A DNA stretch of 64,000 nt, from NCBI RefSeq assembly GCF_016056375.1, contig NZ_JAEDAE010000002.1:620001-684000 (forward strand), read 5' to 3'. Each line of letters opens with the position of its first letter. Position 1 is the first letter of the stretch. Shown in pieces: positions 38,409 through 46,888 of this stretch. A program made the position numbers and the translations under genes. The notes below the pieces were generated by a model. That model did not search any database, was not told the DNA's origin, and was given only the letters and a program-made list of their open reading frames with translations. The DNA comes from Hymenobacter negativus. GTDB lineage: Bacteria; Bacteroidota; Bacteroidia; Cytophagales; Hymenobacteraceae.

Positions 38409-39023
38409 ATGTCTGACAAACCTACTTCTTCACTGGAAATTTTAAAGCGGGAGCTGAGCCGACTAGTAAGCTTTACAGATACTATTGGCACAGCCAAAGC
38501 TAGCGTCTTAGAGTCACAGCAAGCGGCCGAAGCCGCAATACAAGCCGCTGAGGCAGTGCATGAACAGCAGAAAGCCCTGTTAGTCGACCTGCGGCGGGAA
38601 CATCAGAAAAGTATTGATGGACAAAGCGAACTGTTGCGTAACAACTCGCGGCAGTGGGAGGAAGCACTGAAGCAGCAGTTGGCAGTGGCCCTGCAAGAGT
38701 ACGGCAAGCAAACAGCTCAGCTAGAAAAGGTAGCAGAACTGCTTCGCAAGGATGGCCAGAAGCAGGGGGACGTGTTAACAGGCGTGAGTGACCGGCTACA
38801 AGTGATTACGGCAAGCCTAACTGCATTTCGGGATGCAATGAATGCTGCACGGTTTTCGGACCGATTAGAATCCATCGGCACACGGCAGGAAAGCGTAGAT
38901 AGCCAATTACAAGCTCTACGACAGCAACTGCGTGAGATAGGTACCCAAAATTTGATACTGCATGGAGTAATCGCAGCCGGAGTTATTGGACTGCTTGTAC
39001 TACACTTTTTGAAAACGAGTTAG
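38409..39023 (+). CDS. Tail-anchored coiled-coil protein
   Basis: 204 aa. Residues ~30-175 are heptad-like, rich in Ala, Gln, Glu and Leu (strong coiled-coil character), and residues ~180-200 (a hydrophobic ILHGVIAAGVIGLLVLHFL) form a single C-terminal membrane helix with two or three residues after it. No enzyme motif. It starts 14 nt behind the nuclease-helicase and ends 1 nt before an IS481 fossil, so it closes the operon. It may tether the helicase to the membrane or act as a membrane-linked switch. Confidence 0.72.
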   Translation: MSDKPTSSLEILKRELSRLVSFTDTIGTAKASVLESQQAAEAAIQAAEAVHEQQKALLVDLRREHQKSIDGQSELLRNNSRQWEEALKQQLAVALQEYGKQTAQLEKVAELLRKDGQKQGDVLTGVSDRLQVITASLTAFRDAMNAARFSDRLESIGTRQESVDSQLQALRQQLREIGTQNLILHGVIAAGVIGLLVLHFLKTS

Positions 39024-39024
39024 A

Positions 39025-39986
39025 TGTATAGCCCCAAGATGTGATGGTGTGTTTTCCGGCCTGGAATTTCGCACAATGTTATGGGACAGATACTCCACGG
39101 CAGCACCCGTACAACAGCGGCAGTACGGCGCGCTATCTAGCGTAGTCAGGAAATGCATACAAGTGTTAGCCAAGCGCCACGGTATCAACCCGAAAATCGT
39201 CGCCAAGTGGCGTAAACAGCCCAAGGTTCAGGACTCCCGGATGGGACCCGCTGCGGCCTCGACGGTGCTCATTACCGAAGAAGAAGCCGTGGCCTTTCGG
39301 CGCATAAGCTCCTGCCCTTGGATGACTGCTTGTACGCGCTACAGGTCACACGGCCCTACACCGCTGGTTTTAGCGCCACGGCGTCAGCCACCTGCCCCTG
39401 GCCGAGGACGGGCTAAGCGAGCTCAAAAGTAGTTCCGATTGTATCCCATAGGCTACCTGCACGTCGATTTTGCAGAAGTGCAATCGGAATAAGAATGCCA
39501 GTACCTGTTTGTGGCCATTGACTGCACCAGGAAAGTAGCCGTTGCTGAATTGTAGCCACAGGCCACTAAGCTGGCGGCCACTGACTTTCTGCACCGGGTC
39601 CTGGCCAAACTGCCGTACCGGATGCACACGGTGCTAACCGACAACGGCATCCAATTCGGCAACATTCGCCACTAACTGTGGGCCTTGCCCCACCTGTTCG
39701 ACCGTGTCTGCACCGAGCACTGTCTCACGCAGCCCGGCCATTCCTAGACCAACGGTCAGGTCGAGTGCATGAACCGTACGCTTAAGGAAGCAACGGTCCA
39801 ACGCTACCATTACCAGACCACGGCCGAGTTAAATGAGTACCTGCAGACCTTTCTCCTGGCCTATAACCATGCGAAACTGCTCAAGACCTTATGCGGTCTA
39901 ACGCCGCATGAATTCGTGTATGCAATGACAGAAAAATCCCGTTACATTTAATCAGGACCCAATCTGCCTTGCTCTAGGACTATACA
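39025..39986 (+). mobile_element. Decayed IS481-family insertion sequence
   Basis: About 962 bp bounded by short imperfect terminal inverted repeats (TGTATAG at 39025 and CTATACA at 39980-39986). It inserted right behind the coiled-coil gene. The transposase inside is riddled with stops. No clear target-site duplication could be read. Confidence 0.75.
39081..39950 (+). pseudogene. IS481-family transposase, inactivated
   Basis: Reading across frames gives MGQILHGSTRTTAAVRRAI then a stop, an HTH-like IQVLAKRHGINPKIVAKWRK, a DDE-domain section with YLHVDFAEVQ and VLTDNGIQFGN, then TNGQVECMNRTLKEATVQRYHYQT and LTPHEF at the end. At least five internal stops and two frame changes separate these pieces. 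The order and spacing are those of IS481 transposases. Confidence 0.8.
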
Positions 39987-40079
39987 CATAGAATATAGCA
40001 CGTAGTCACGCAGATAAGCGTACACGTTGTGAAAGCAGTACTTGCACAGATTATACTTGTCGAAAATACTGCGGGTCTC

Positions 40080-40166
40080 GCTGGCTAGGCGTAGCGCCTC
40101 GGCCTTGGATGCCTCGTCATATTTACACCGTTTGCCGGGTGACGTTCCGATTGCTTTTGTTGCCAC
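40080..40166 (-). pseudogene. IS3-type transposase OrfA N-terminal fragment
   Basis: The minus-strand frame reads GKRCKYDEASKAEALRLASETRS, the start of an IS3-family OrfA, then loses similarity at about 40080. Only the N-terminus survives. Confidence 0.5.
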
Positions 40167-40854
40167 GACAGAAGAAATGGATGTCCTTCTTCTATCCGGC
40201 TTGCCTAGACTAACTCAGTCTTTTGAACCGGTCAGGCTGTGCATTTTGAAGTTGAAGATAGATACTATGGAATCGGGCAACTGAAAGCTGTGGGTCCATA
40301 CAGAGGTGCGACTAGTATAGGCTTCGCTGAACAGGCGCTCGGCGGATAGGAGTCGAAACGAAAGTTCGAGGCAATCATTACGTTGGCTTTAGCTATACTC
40401 AAGCGGATGTAATGTGACAGATACGTGAATGTGCGCAGTTCATTCAGAAAATTCTAACCAGTAACCGCACAAGTTTCAAAGAACTATTAATACATGAGTG
40501 TAGACAAAAGCAGCCCTTTGTTAAAGATGTTTGTGCGCAATACTGTGCGCAGAATCTTGAAAAGCGCCTTTTTAAAGTCTCCAAGCCGTTTCGCTCATTC
40601 TTGCTAAGAATATCCGAACCCGTTTCGCCGGTTTTGTTTAACCTTGCGATAGCCTACTGGACTGCTGGCCTCCTGAAAACCAAACGAAATTGTTCCTGTA
40701 AATCGGAGGGTACCCGGTCCAGCATTTACGTTTCTTTTCGGTTCACTCTCCCCCGTCCTTCATATAAGAGCCCCCGGGGCTTGCACAACTGACCATTAGT
40801 AATTGGCTTCTGAGGAAACTGCTGACATTTGGCGGGGCAATTCTAGGTGCGTCC

Positions 40855-40980
40855 ACCATTCTGCGCAGAAGCACCCCCAAGGAGGTAGTAGCTTTTCCTT
40901 TTCGATGCGTTGCACAGTAGGCCGAGAATTGTCGGCATAGTTTGCTATGATTTCCTGCGTGAGCTTCAGTGCTCGTCGTC
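40855..40980 (-). pseudogene. Degraded XRE-type HTH fragment
   Basis: A minus-strand frame reads LTQEIIANYADNSRPTVQRIEKEKLLP, a typical XRE helix-turn-helix, with no intact gene around it and a stop soon after. Otherwise the stretch 39987-41158 holds no gene I can support; it looks like mutational debris. Confidence 0.4.
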
Positions 40981-41158
40981 ATAGCTGGAGGTGGCCCGGT
41001 TTCCCAGTTTGGACCTTAAATAAAAGCGCCATGTGAAGAAAGACAGGTGTTCGCATTCAAGCTGGTGCTGACAGCAGACACAGTCACTTTTGCCTTACTA
41101 TTATATGAGTGGACACGGAACGGAGTCATAGGAGGGATGCACGCAGCAATCACTCTTT

Positions 41159-41452
41159 TTATCCCTGTTTATGCTGGTCTACGGCGTCAATCCCAGGGCA
41201 ATCCATTAGTTCCTGGAGAGGAATCTCGAATGCGCGGGTAAGAGAGATTAGGACGTCAAGAGTTACTGAGAACTTAGCTAGTTCGAGACGTTGGATGGTG
41301 AGCTTCGACACATCAGCCATGTCTGCTAATGCCTGCTGACTAAGCTTTCGTTGCTCACGCAACCGTCGCACACGGAGTCCAAAAACTGCGAGACCGGCCG
41401 GATTTTTCACCGGCGCAAGGTCCATTGAGCTTAAAAGTGTTTGGATGCACAT
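41159..41452 (-). CDS. XRE-family HTH regulator
   Basis: Up to 97 aa (ATG 41452; ATG 41425 is also possible). Residues ~25-80 form an XRE/Cro-type DNA-binding domain: LREQRKLSQQALADMADVSKLTIQRLE, then SVTLDVLISLTRAFEIPLQELM. It is divergent from a small gene at 41510, sharing a ~50-nt intergenic region, so it probably controls that pair. Confidence 0.82.
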   Translation of the reverse strand: MCIQTLLSSMDLAPVKNPAGLAVFGLRVRRLREQRKLSQQALADMADVSKLTIQRLELAKFSVTLDVLISLTRAFEIPLQELMDCPGIDAVDQHKQG

Positions 41453-41509
41453 ATGTACTCAAAGCCGTAAATGTGCTTAGCTTTGGGCTAAACATATTTG
41501 GCTACAATA

Positions 41510-41911
41510 ATGAAAATGGCGTCAGAACTGTCGCGACGTGAACGGGATGACCTTTGTTCGCAATATGAGAAGCAGTTGCAAGGCCCAATGGGGCAGCAGC
41601 AACTTGCCGTCACCTGTGCCATGGACTACTTCAGTAGCATCCCCGGGTCTGAGCGAACTCCCGAAATCTCTGCCCTCGAAGAAATATTCTCGGTGATAGT
41701 AAGTGACTCGCTACGGGAAGACCTCCTCGAAGACCTGGAAATTATGAGAGGCGAGTTTGCGACGCCAGAACTGCAAAATGAGTTCTGGTTTGACTTTCAG
41801 CATATCATCTACGTGCAAGCCTGCCGATTGGAGTTGTATTACTCCTTGGCGCAGAAAGTAGCGGCACAGTATGGCTTTAAGCTGCCCAGTGATGAAGCCA
41901 TCGTTTCCTGA
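41510..41911 (+). CDS. Hypothetical acidic helical protein
   Basis: 133 aa from ATG 41510 (ATG 41516 and TTG 41498 are alternatives). Mostly helical and acidic, with DLCSQYEKQLQGPMGQQQL near the start and EFWFDFQHIIYVQACRLELYYSLAQKV near the end; no known domain. A TAGCTTTG -7-like box lies at 41478-41485. It is divergent from an XRE regulator, a layout common for regulator/toxin or regulator/anti-repressor pairs, but nothing proves that here. Confidence 0.55.
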   Translation: MKMASELSRRERDDLCSQYEKQLQGPMGQQQLAVTCAMDYFSSIPGSERTPEISALEEIFSVIVSDSLREDLLEDLEIMRGEFATPELQNEFWFDFQHIIYVQACRLELYYSLAQKVAAQYGFKLPSDEAIVS

Positions 41912-42287
41912 AATTTGGTTTGCTCCAGCAAAACGATTGCTTGCCATATTACCAGGTAATGCTCATGTGGCTAGTGCAATTGAACCTAAAATAGGTTGCT
42001 GAAGGGGCAAAATTCCTCTTGCGCTACTGCGCCCCATCTACCAAGCTCAGGCTAACAGCAGGCCGCTATGATGCTCGCCGCGGCTGCTATGGCCCGCCGT
42101 AGCGAGCTTCAAATGCAGGCCGTGCGCGAGGTGGTGGTATAAGCCACCACGCAGCTCACCGCTAAACCAGTGTCCGCCCAATTTCCTCAAAATCCCATTT
42201 TCCCAAGCGTAGCTAATGCTTGCCCCGTCTCGGCCGCTCTAAATGGAAGTCGAAAACGCCTACGCAGCTTAATCCTTAACTTCTTTC
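41912..42287. other. Intergenic stretch without supported genes
   Basis: 376 nt. A GGTGGTGG...CCACCAC inverted repeat (about 42129-42150) is the only structure I see. Short frames here have no family character. Confidence 0.4.
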
Positions 42288-42704
42288 ATGATTCAGTCTC
42301 CCTACTTACGCCGCATAATCGGGTTCTTATTAGTAATACTGCCCGAAGTGTATTCGCTCGTGGAGTGCATCATCGGACTACTCGTGCTCACCCTCATTCT
42401 ACGTTGGGTAGGCCTTGCGGACGGGACTTTTGCGCGTGTTGTCAGCACTATTTGGCTCATTATTGTGACATCTCGTTGGGCCGTGCGGCGTCGTCACGTG
42501 AACAATAAGAAGAGTGCGGCACCAAGTTCGCCACTGACAGTGCCGATGCTGGTCGCAAACGAATTTGCTCGAATCCCAGCGCCTTTAGAAGGTGAGGCAC
42601 AGACGGGCATAAATCGCCGAGATGAAGCGATTCAGCGGGTAATGGCAAAGGGGGGACTGAGCCGTGAGGAAGTAGAGTCTCAGCTTCGCAAGTATGGTCT
42701 GTAA
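42288..42704 (+). CDS. Hypothetical two-helix membrane protein
   Basis: 138 aa from ATG 42288. Two membrane helices in the first ~65 residues (IIGFLLVILPEVYSLVECIIG and a second around VVSTIWLIIVTSRW), then a basic linker and a cytosolic helical tail (DEAIQRVMAKGGLSREEVESQLRKYGL) similar in feel to short UBA-like or SHOCT-like tails. No function assigned. Confidence 0.55.
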   Translation: MIQSPYLRRIIGFLLVILPEVYSLVECIIGLLVLTLILRWVGLADGTFARVVSTIWLIIVTSRWAVRRRHVNNKKSAAPSSPLTVPMLVANEFARIPAPLEGEAQTGINRRDEAIQRVMAKGGLSREEVESQLRKYGL

Positions 42705-42765
42705 TTCACCGCACTCGCTTTTTTGGCTATGGCAAATTATATCTGGTTAGCCGTGTCATGATAAG

Positions 42766-42810
42766 AAAAGGCCGATGATAAACTGTTTCATAGTCTATCA
42801 TCGGCCTTTT
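42766..42810. terminator. Bidirectional terminator
   Basis: A 15-bp perfect stem (AAAAGGCCGATGATA and complement) with A-run and T-run flanks lies between the convergent genes ending at 42704 and 42966; it can serve both. Confidence 0.85.
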
Positions 42811-42965
42811 TCTGCACACCTTGTGTCGGAAACTCGTGTTGGTGCGCTTAAAGAACGAATGCATCGGTTTGCGCTCGGCCAGAGACGCTGGCATCTGTAT
42901 GCGACTGTGCCGAGCGCAAAGATACCTGAACCACCCCCGGAACACCTGATTTCGGGGTGGAGGAG

Positions 42966-44114
42966 TTAATGCGCGGCGACAGGATATCCGATTCCAACTG
43001 CGAAATCATTCAGAATCGAGCACTCTCCCGGTGATTCATTGTGGGGGACATCCCAATTGGGCGGATAACCTGGCCACTCCGCCAATAGTAGGTCACCCAA
43101 GTCGTAGCCGGTTGCTTGCTGCTCTTCCGTCGTGTGCTGCTCCAGATAATCGGATACATCGATTCTAAAGCCTGCTTTTTGTAACTCTTGTGCTTTGTCC
43201 TGCCACCGCTGAAACGCCCGTCCTTCGAGCGAGGCATCCGGGAAAAGCAAGATGTATCTGCTCTTCAATGGCGCGATGCGCTCGGCGTTGAGATACGATA
43301 AGGCATTGACGGCAACCCAGGTGTATTGGGGAAAAAAACCAGCCCCCAGCACGGCTGTTTTGGGTGCCTCCACGACCGCGACGATACGGGTGTGGGGGGC
43401 TTGGAGCGCCTGCGTTAGGCCAAACAAACAAGGGGACTTGGCGCCATGCAGGTCGTAGGCTATCAGCCAATCCGGATGGGTTTCTTTGCGCCGGTCGATG
43501 GCCTGCCCCAGCGCCGTATGAAACCAACTCGTGTACCGTTTGATGGTCCCGTCTGGTCGCACCGTTTTAACTGTGTGGCCATCGGCGTCGAAGAGGACCA
43601 CTTGGCCCCCACGGACCCGCCCGCGTTCGTCGCGCAGCCAAAAGACGCATGCTCCAGGCCAATGGGCGGAAGTGCCGATTTCAAACTTACGCAGCAGGTC
43701 TTTCGCCACGCCGGCCCCAAAGTGCACCGTAAGCAGGCGGGCAAACTGGTTGCGGGAATACCCAGCGAAGCTGCGCTGCACAACTTCTTCGGGAACAGAA
43801 ACAACTGGCGGGGCAGTTGGCGCCATCTGTGGCGTTTGACGCACGCGCCCCTTTAAGAAGGGGAGGCACTGGTTACGAATGTCTTCTGCATAGCTTGTTC
43901 CGCCTGGGGGCTTGTGGTACGGGCTGGCGAAATAGCCGCAGCGGTCCTCGCGGTTGCAACGGCCGAAGTGTGCAGGAAGTAACTCGCCGGTGGCTTTGTC
44001 CACGAAGCGGGCGAAGGTGTTGCGGTGCTGATTGCCACAGGCCGGGCAGTCATGCCGCGTGTGGGTGCCCCGGTAGCGGTAGGGCTGAAGTGCAAATCGA
44101 TAAGGCGGAGCCAT
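42966..44114 (-). CDS. DUF6371 primase-like protein with zinc finger
   Basis: 382 aa. An N-terminal zinc-ribbon (Cys23, Cys26, Cys53, Cys59 in CPACG and CNREDRCGYF) is followed by a DUF6371-type domain with Toprim-like character in the C-terminal half (VAVVEAPKTAVLGAGFF; YILLFPDASLEGRAF). This is the zinc finger plus Toprim plan of CHC2-type primases. It lies at the downstream end of the replication module next to a P4-type primase/helicase, so it probably takes part in element replication. Confidence 0.8.
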   Translation of the reverse strand: MAPPYRFALQPYRYRGTHTRHDCPACGNQHRNTFARFVDKATGELLPAHFGRCNREDRCGYFASPYHKPPGGTSYAEDIRNQCLPFLKGRVRQTPQMAPTAPPVVSVPEEVVQRSFAGYSRNQFARLLTVHFGAGVAKDLLRKFEIGTSAHWPGACVFWLRDERGRVRGGQVVLFDADGHTVKTVRPDGTIKRYTSWFHTALGQAIDRRKETHPDWLIAYDLHGAKSPCLFGLTQALQAPHTRIVAVVEAPKTAVLGAGFFPQYTWVAVNALSYLNAERIAPLKSRYILLFPDASLEGRAFQRWQDKAQELQKAGFRIDVSDYLEQHTTEEQQATGYDLGDLLLAEWPGYPPNWDVPHNESPGECSILNDFAVGIGYPVAAH

Positions 44115-44131
44115 AAAGAATAGTTTTTTCG

Positions 44132-44207
44132 GCCTGCATTTGCTGCATTTTGTACATCGCCAACTCTGACATCAGGGCTGTGTGCTGAAAATGCAGCAAA
44201 TGCAGGC
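44132..44207. repeat. Perfect 20-bp inverted repeat in replication module
   Basis: GCCTGCATTTGCTGCATTTT (44132-44151) is exactly complementary to 44188-44207, with a 36-nt loop. Each arm contains two TGCATTT-type subrepeats. It occupies the only sizeable gap between the primase/helicase and DUF6371 genes. Candidate replication origin (compare the repeat-rich origin regions of P4-like elements) or a strong hairpin control element. Confidence 0.6.
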
Positions 44208-44219
44208 AGTAGAAAAAAA

Positions 44220-45746
44220 TTAATTATCGCTCATGGGCACCGTGCGGCCTGCCCGAATGGCCCACCCCACGCTCTTGCGGAAATAGACGAATCCAGCCCG
44301 TTCCATGCGTTTGCGGAAGTTCTTCCCACCGACGGGCGGGGCCAAGCTTTCGAAGCATTGGTTCTTGTACTGCCTGTAGAGGTCCTGGTGAGTAATCCAC
44401 CGCTCGGGGTCAGGCTGGAAGCCTTCTTCTTCGAGAAACAACCGCACTGAATCAGACTGCTTTTCGAAATCTTCCACGAGGTGGCGCGACGCGGCGCAGG
44501 AACTGAACCCGCGCTGGGCCAGCAGGCGGTGCAAGCCCGCCAGTACCCAGTTCAGCATGCCCGGGAGTTCCGTGGCCGCGATGGTGGCGGCCAGTTGTGG
44601 GTCGCGCTCGGCCTCGGGAATGGTGACGGCAAAATGTATCAGCAGAAAGCGGCGGAAGTAGGCGTCGGTCTGCTCCACGTCGGTGGGCAACTCGTTGCAG
44701 TTGCCCATGAACTTCGCGTACTCCTTCATGATGAAGGGCTGGCCGTAGGGCAGCCGGGCCTCGATGGGCTCGCCCGACACGAGTTGCTTGAAGGCGTTGG
44801 CGTCAAACTTGCCGTTGATTTCACTGACGTAGTTGAGCTTCTTGTCGGCCAAGTTGGCGCGGTGATAAGCGCGGCTGTCCGTCAGGCTGTGTAAGCTGTA
44901 GCTGCACACGTTCTCCGCTCCCAGCATCTTCAGCACCAGTTCGTAAAAGACGGACTTGCCGTTGGCGCCGGAGCCGACCAGCAGCAGGGCTTTTTCGAGC
45001 TTGAGCGTGCTGGTCGGCACGAATACGTAGGCCAAAAATTCCGCCAAGACGTGCTGGCTGTCCATGTCGGGCTGCACACGGTTCAGGAACGCCTCGAACC
45101 GGGGAGCAGTGGCAGTGGGGTCGTACTCGTACGATAGCTGGTAGGTGAGAAAATCGGCGGGGTCGAAGGGCTGGAGCCGTTGCCCTGCGGGCCCAATGAC
45201 CAAAGTGCCATTCTTCAGGTTGAGCTTCACCTCGTCGGTGTCCGGCTCGGGTGCTGCTTGGTAGCCGTCGCTGAGAAATTGAGCTAGCAAATTCTCCGTG
45301 AAGACATAATGACGGGCATCGCAGTGTTTCACGCCCATGCCTTCGGCGGCTTCGCGCAGGAAGACCCGCAGTTCTTCATTGGCGAGGCGCTCCCAGTAGG
45401 CTCCGTTGTACACGTAAACGGCCTGGTTTCGTTGGCAAAGGCCATAGCCGTGGAACTTGGCAAGGTCCCGCACTTTGCGAACGACGGTCACCAAGTGGTG
45501 TTTTTGCTTGAGTTGTTCTTTGTCGCTCTCCAGGGCAACTTCGGCCCGGAAGTCAACCGGCTCGACGTGCTGAAGCAGCTTATACAGCACAGAGTGGCGT
45601 GTTTGTGGAGTTGCAGCGTCTTGCAAGGAGTCGGCCTGCTCAGCTAGGTGAGCAGCTAGGCCGGTTAGAGAAGGGGAATCAGGAGCTTGGGGCACGCGCG
45701 CAGGCAAAACCGCAGTTCGGTTTTGGAGTAAAGTTTCGAAGGACAT
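44220..45746 (-). CDS. P4-type phage/plasmid primase-helicase (D5/SF3)
   Basis: 508 aa. A D5-N-like region (~90-200) precedes an SF3 helicase ATPase with Walker A GSGANGKS near residues 255-262, a Walker B-like KLNYVSEING near 305, and motif C GNCNELP near 345. The C-terminal part carries an HTH-like region (YRQYKNQCFE). It is shorter than full P4 alpha, lacking the N-terminal primase, which DUF6371 may supply. Its ATG overlaps the stop of the preceding gene (TAATG). It should unwind the origin and drive episomal replication. Confidence 0.9.
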   Translation of the reverse strand: MSFETLLQNRTAVLPARVPQAPDSPSLTGLAAHLAEQADSLQDAATPQTRHSVLYKLLQHVEPVDFRAEVALESDKEQLKQKHHLVTVVRKVRDLAKFHGYGLCQRNQAVYVYNGAYWERLANEELRVFLREAAEGMGVKHCDARHYVFTENLLAQFLSDGYQAAPEPDTDEVKLNLKNGTLVIGPAGQRLQPFDPADFLTYQLSYEYDPTATAPRFEAFLNRVQPDMDSQHVLAEFLAYVFVPTSTLKLEKALLLVGSGANGKSVFYELVLKMLGAENVCSYSLHSLTDSRAYHRANLADKKLNYVSEINGKFDANAFKQLVSGEPIEARLPYGQPFIMKEYAKFMGNCNELPTDVEQTDAYFRRFLLIHFAVTIPEAERDPQLAATIAATELPGMLNWVLAGLHRLLAQRGFSSCAASRHLVEDFEKQSDSVRLFLEEEGFQPDPERWITHQDLYRQYKNQCFESLAPPVGGKNFRKRMERAGFVYFRKSVGWAIRAGRTVPMSDN

Positions 45747-46384
45747 TAAAAAGGCAAGTCGTAAATGTCGTCTGACACAGAAGCGTGGAATTGGGTGCCA
45801 ACAGCAGGGCTCACAGCAAGCCGGAAAGGTGCCGAAGTGCTTTTAGGTGTGCTTTCGCGCTGTTTTTGTTGAAGAGAGATTCTAAGCCGGAGCTTTTTCT
45901 GCTTGCACGCATACTGGCGCACGTAGTCTTTCGCTACGTCGCTTTCCCACCACATAGGGTCCTGTGACAGCATCATGGCCTGCACTTCAGTTCGAGAGAA
46001 ACCGGAGCGGCCCTCCACTTTCCAGCATTTTAGCCAGCCTTTGCGCGACCAAGCGTGAAGTTGTTGAGTGCTTACCCCAAGCATAGAGGCAGCCATTCGT
46101 GCAGGGAACACATTTGGAGGAGGTGAAGTGTAGGTTCGCTCGGTCTGCGCCTGGGTCCACAAATAGACCAGTTTATCTCGAATGGCCAAACGGAATTGAA
46201 AGTCTTCCATGAAGACATTCATATGGCTCGGGAGCGCGACAACCGCACGGTCAGATGGACTTATGCTGGGATAATTTCCTCGGATGACTGCGGGCACATC
46301 AGTCGAAATCAGAACCTTTGCACCCTTCTCTGAGAGCCGTATGGTTGAAAATGTGGTTGGGCGGGTGGATGAATAGGTGGTCAT
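45746..46384 (-). CDS. HTH (MerR/excisionase-like) DNA-binding protein
   Basis: 212 aa from ATG 46384; a longer frame to 46516 would overlap the preceding gene and was rejected. Residues ~98-145 form a winged-helix/excisionase-like HTH (FPARMAASMLGVSTQQLHAWSRKGWL). The N-terminal half is unrecognised and the C-terminal ~50 residues are basic and glutamine-rich. It lies 2 nt after one HTH gene and overlaps the primase/helicase start by 1 nt, so it belongs to the replication-control operon. Confidence 0.7.
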   Translation of the reverse strand: MTTYSSTRPTTFSTIRLSEKGAKVLISTDVPAVIRGNYPSISPSDRAVVALPSHMNVFMEDFQFRLAIRDKLVYLWTQAQTERTYTSPPPNVFPARMAASMLGVSTQQLHAWSRKGWLKCWKVEGRSGFSRTEVQAMMLSQDPMWWESDVAKDYVRQYACKQKKLRLRISLQQKQRESTPKSTSAPFRLAVSPAVGTQFHASVSDDIYDLPF

Positions 46385-46386
46385 GA

Positions 46387-46821
46387 TTAGCGGGCTTTGG
46401 GGGTGGAAGAGGAACGACGGGCATACTTGCGGCGCCCATCCGGCTGGGTATGGGCTTGAAGGGCGGCCAGCACGTGACCACGCTTTATGCGAACCGAACG
46501 GCTGCCCGCAGTGCATGACTGTATCTTGCCCGCCTTAATCCATTCGTACACGGTTTGTGGCTTCATGCCCAGCACGGCCGCAGCTTGCTGAACGGTCAGC
46601 ATTTGGTCGTTTTGGTCCGCCACGGCAGCCACATCAATTTGCTCAGCGGCTAAAAGCAGGTGCTCTTCGCGAGCAATTTGACGGAACCGTTGCTCCGCAA
46701 GTGCGATGAGCTGAAGGACCGGCGCCCAGTGTGAGGGCGCTTCATTCGCGGTGCCAGTTGTGGCTGGCATCGGGAGGAGGGTGGGGGCCCCGAGGGGCTG
46801 TCGCTGGTAAAGCGATGTCAT
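46387..46821 (-). CDS. Excisionase-family HTH protein
   Basis: 144 aa. The HTH_17-type domain spans ~73-120 (MLTVQQAAAVLGMKPQTVYEWIKAGKIQ then VRIKRGHVL), as in Xis-like and plasmid regulator proteins. The N-terminal 40 residues are low-complexity, and the C-terminus is basic. Probably the directionality factor or the repressor of the module; two identical palindromes lie 98-127 nt upstream of its start. Confidence 0.82.
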   Translation of the reverse strand: MTSLYQRQPLGAPTLLPMPATTGTANEAPSHWAPVLQLIALAEQRFRQIAREEHLLLAAEQIDVAAVADQNDQMLTVQQAAAVLGMKPQTVYEWIKAGKIQSCTAGSRSVRIKRGHVLAALQAHTQPDGRRKYARRSSSTPKAR

Positions 46822-46888
46822 ATATGTATTACCAACCGCTTCGACCTGAGTACATTCGTTGCACTAGCGGCGATTGATATTACAAAGG

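Noticed and set aside
34087-39023. Shango, Hachiman, Zorya or Druantia system
   Set aside because: Partner genes required by those systems (TerB/ATPase, HamA, ZorAB, DruABCD-type) are not present.
40042-40792. Small plus-strand frames at 40042-40284 and 40601-40792
   Set aside because: No domain, no start context, inside IS debris; antisense to an IS3 fragment in part.
41047-41241. 64-aa plus-strand frame
   Set aside because: Overlaps the XRE gene in antisense and has no supporting feature.
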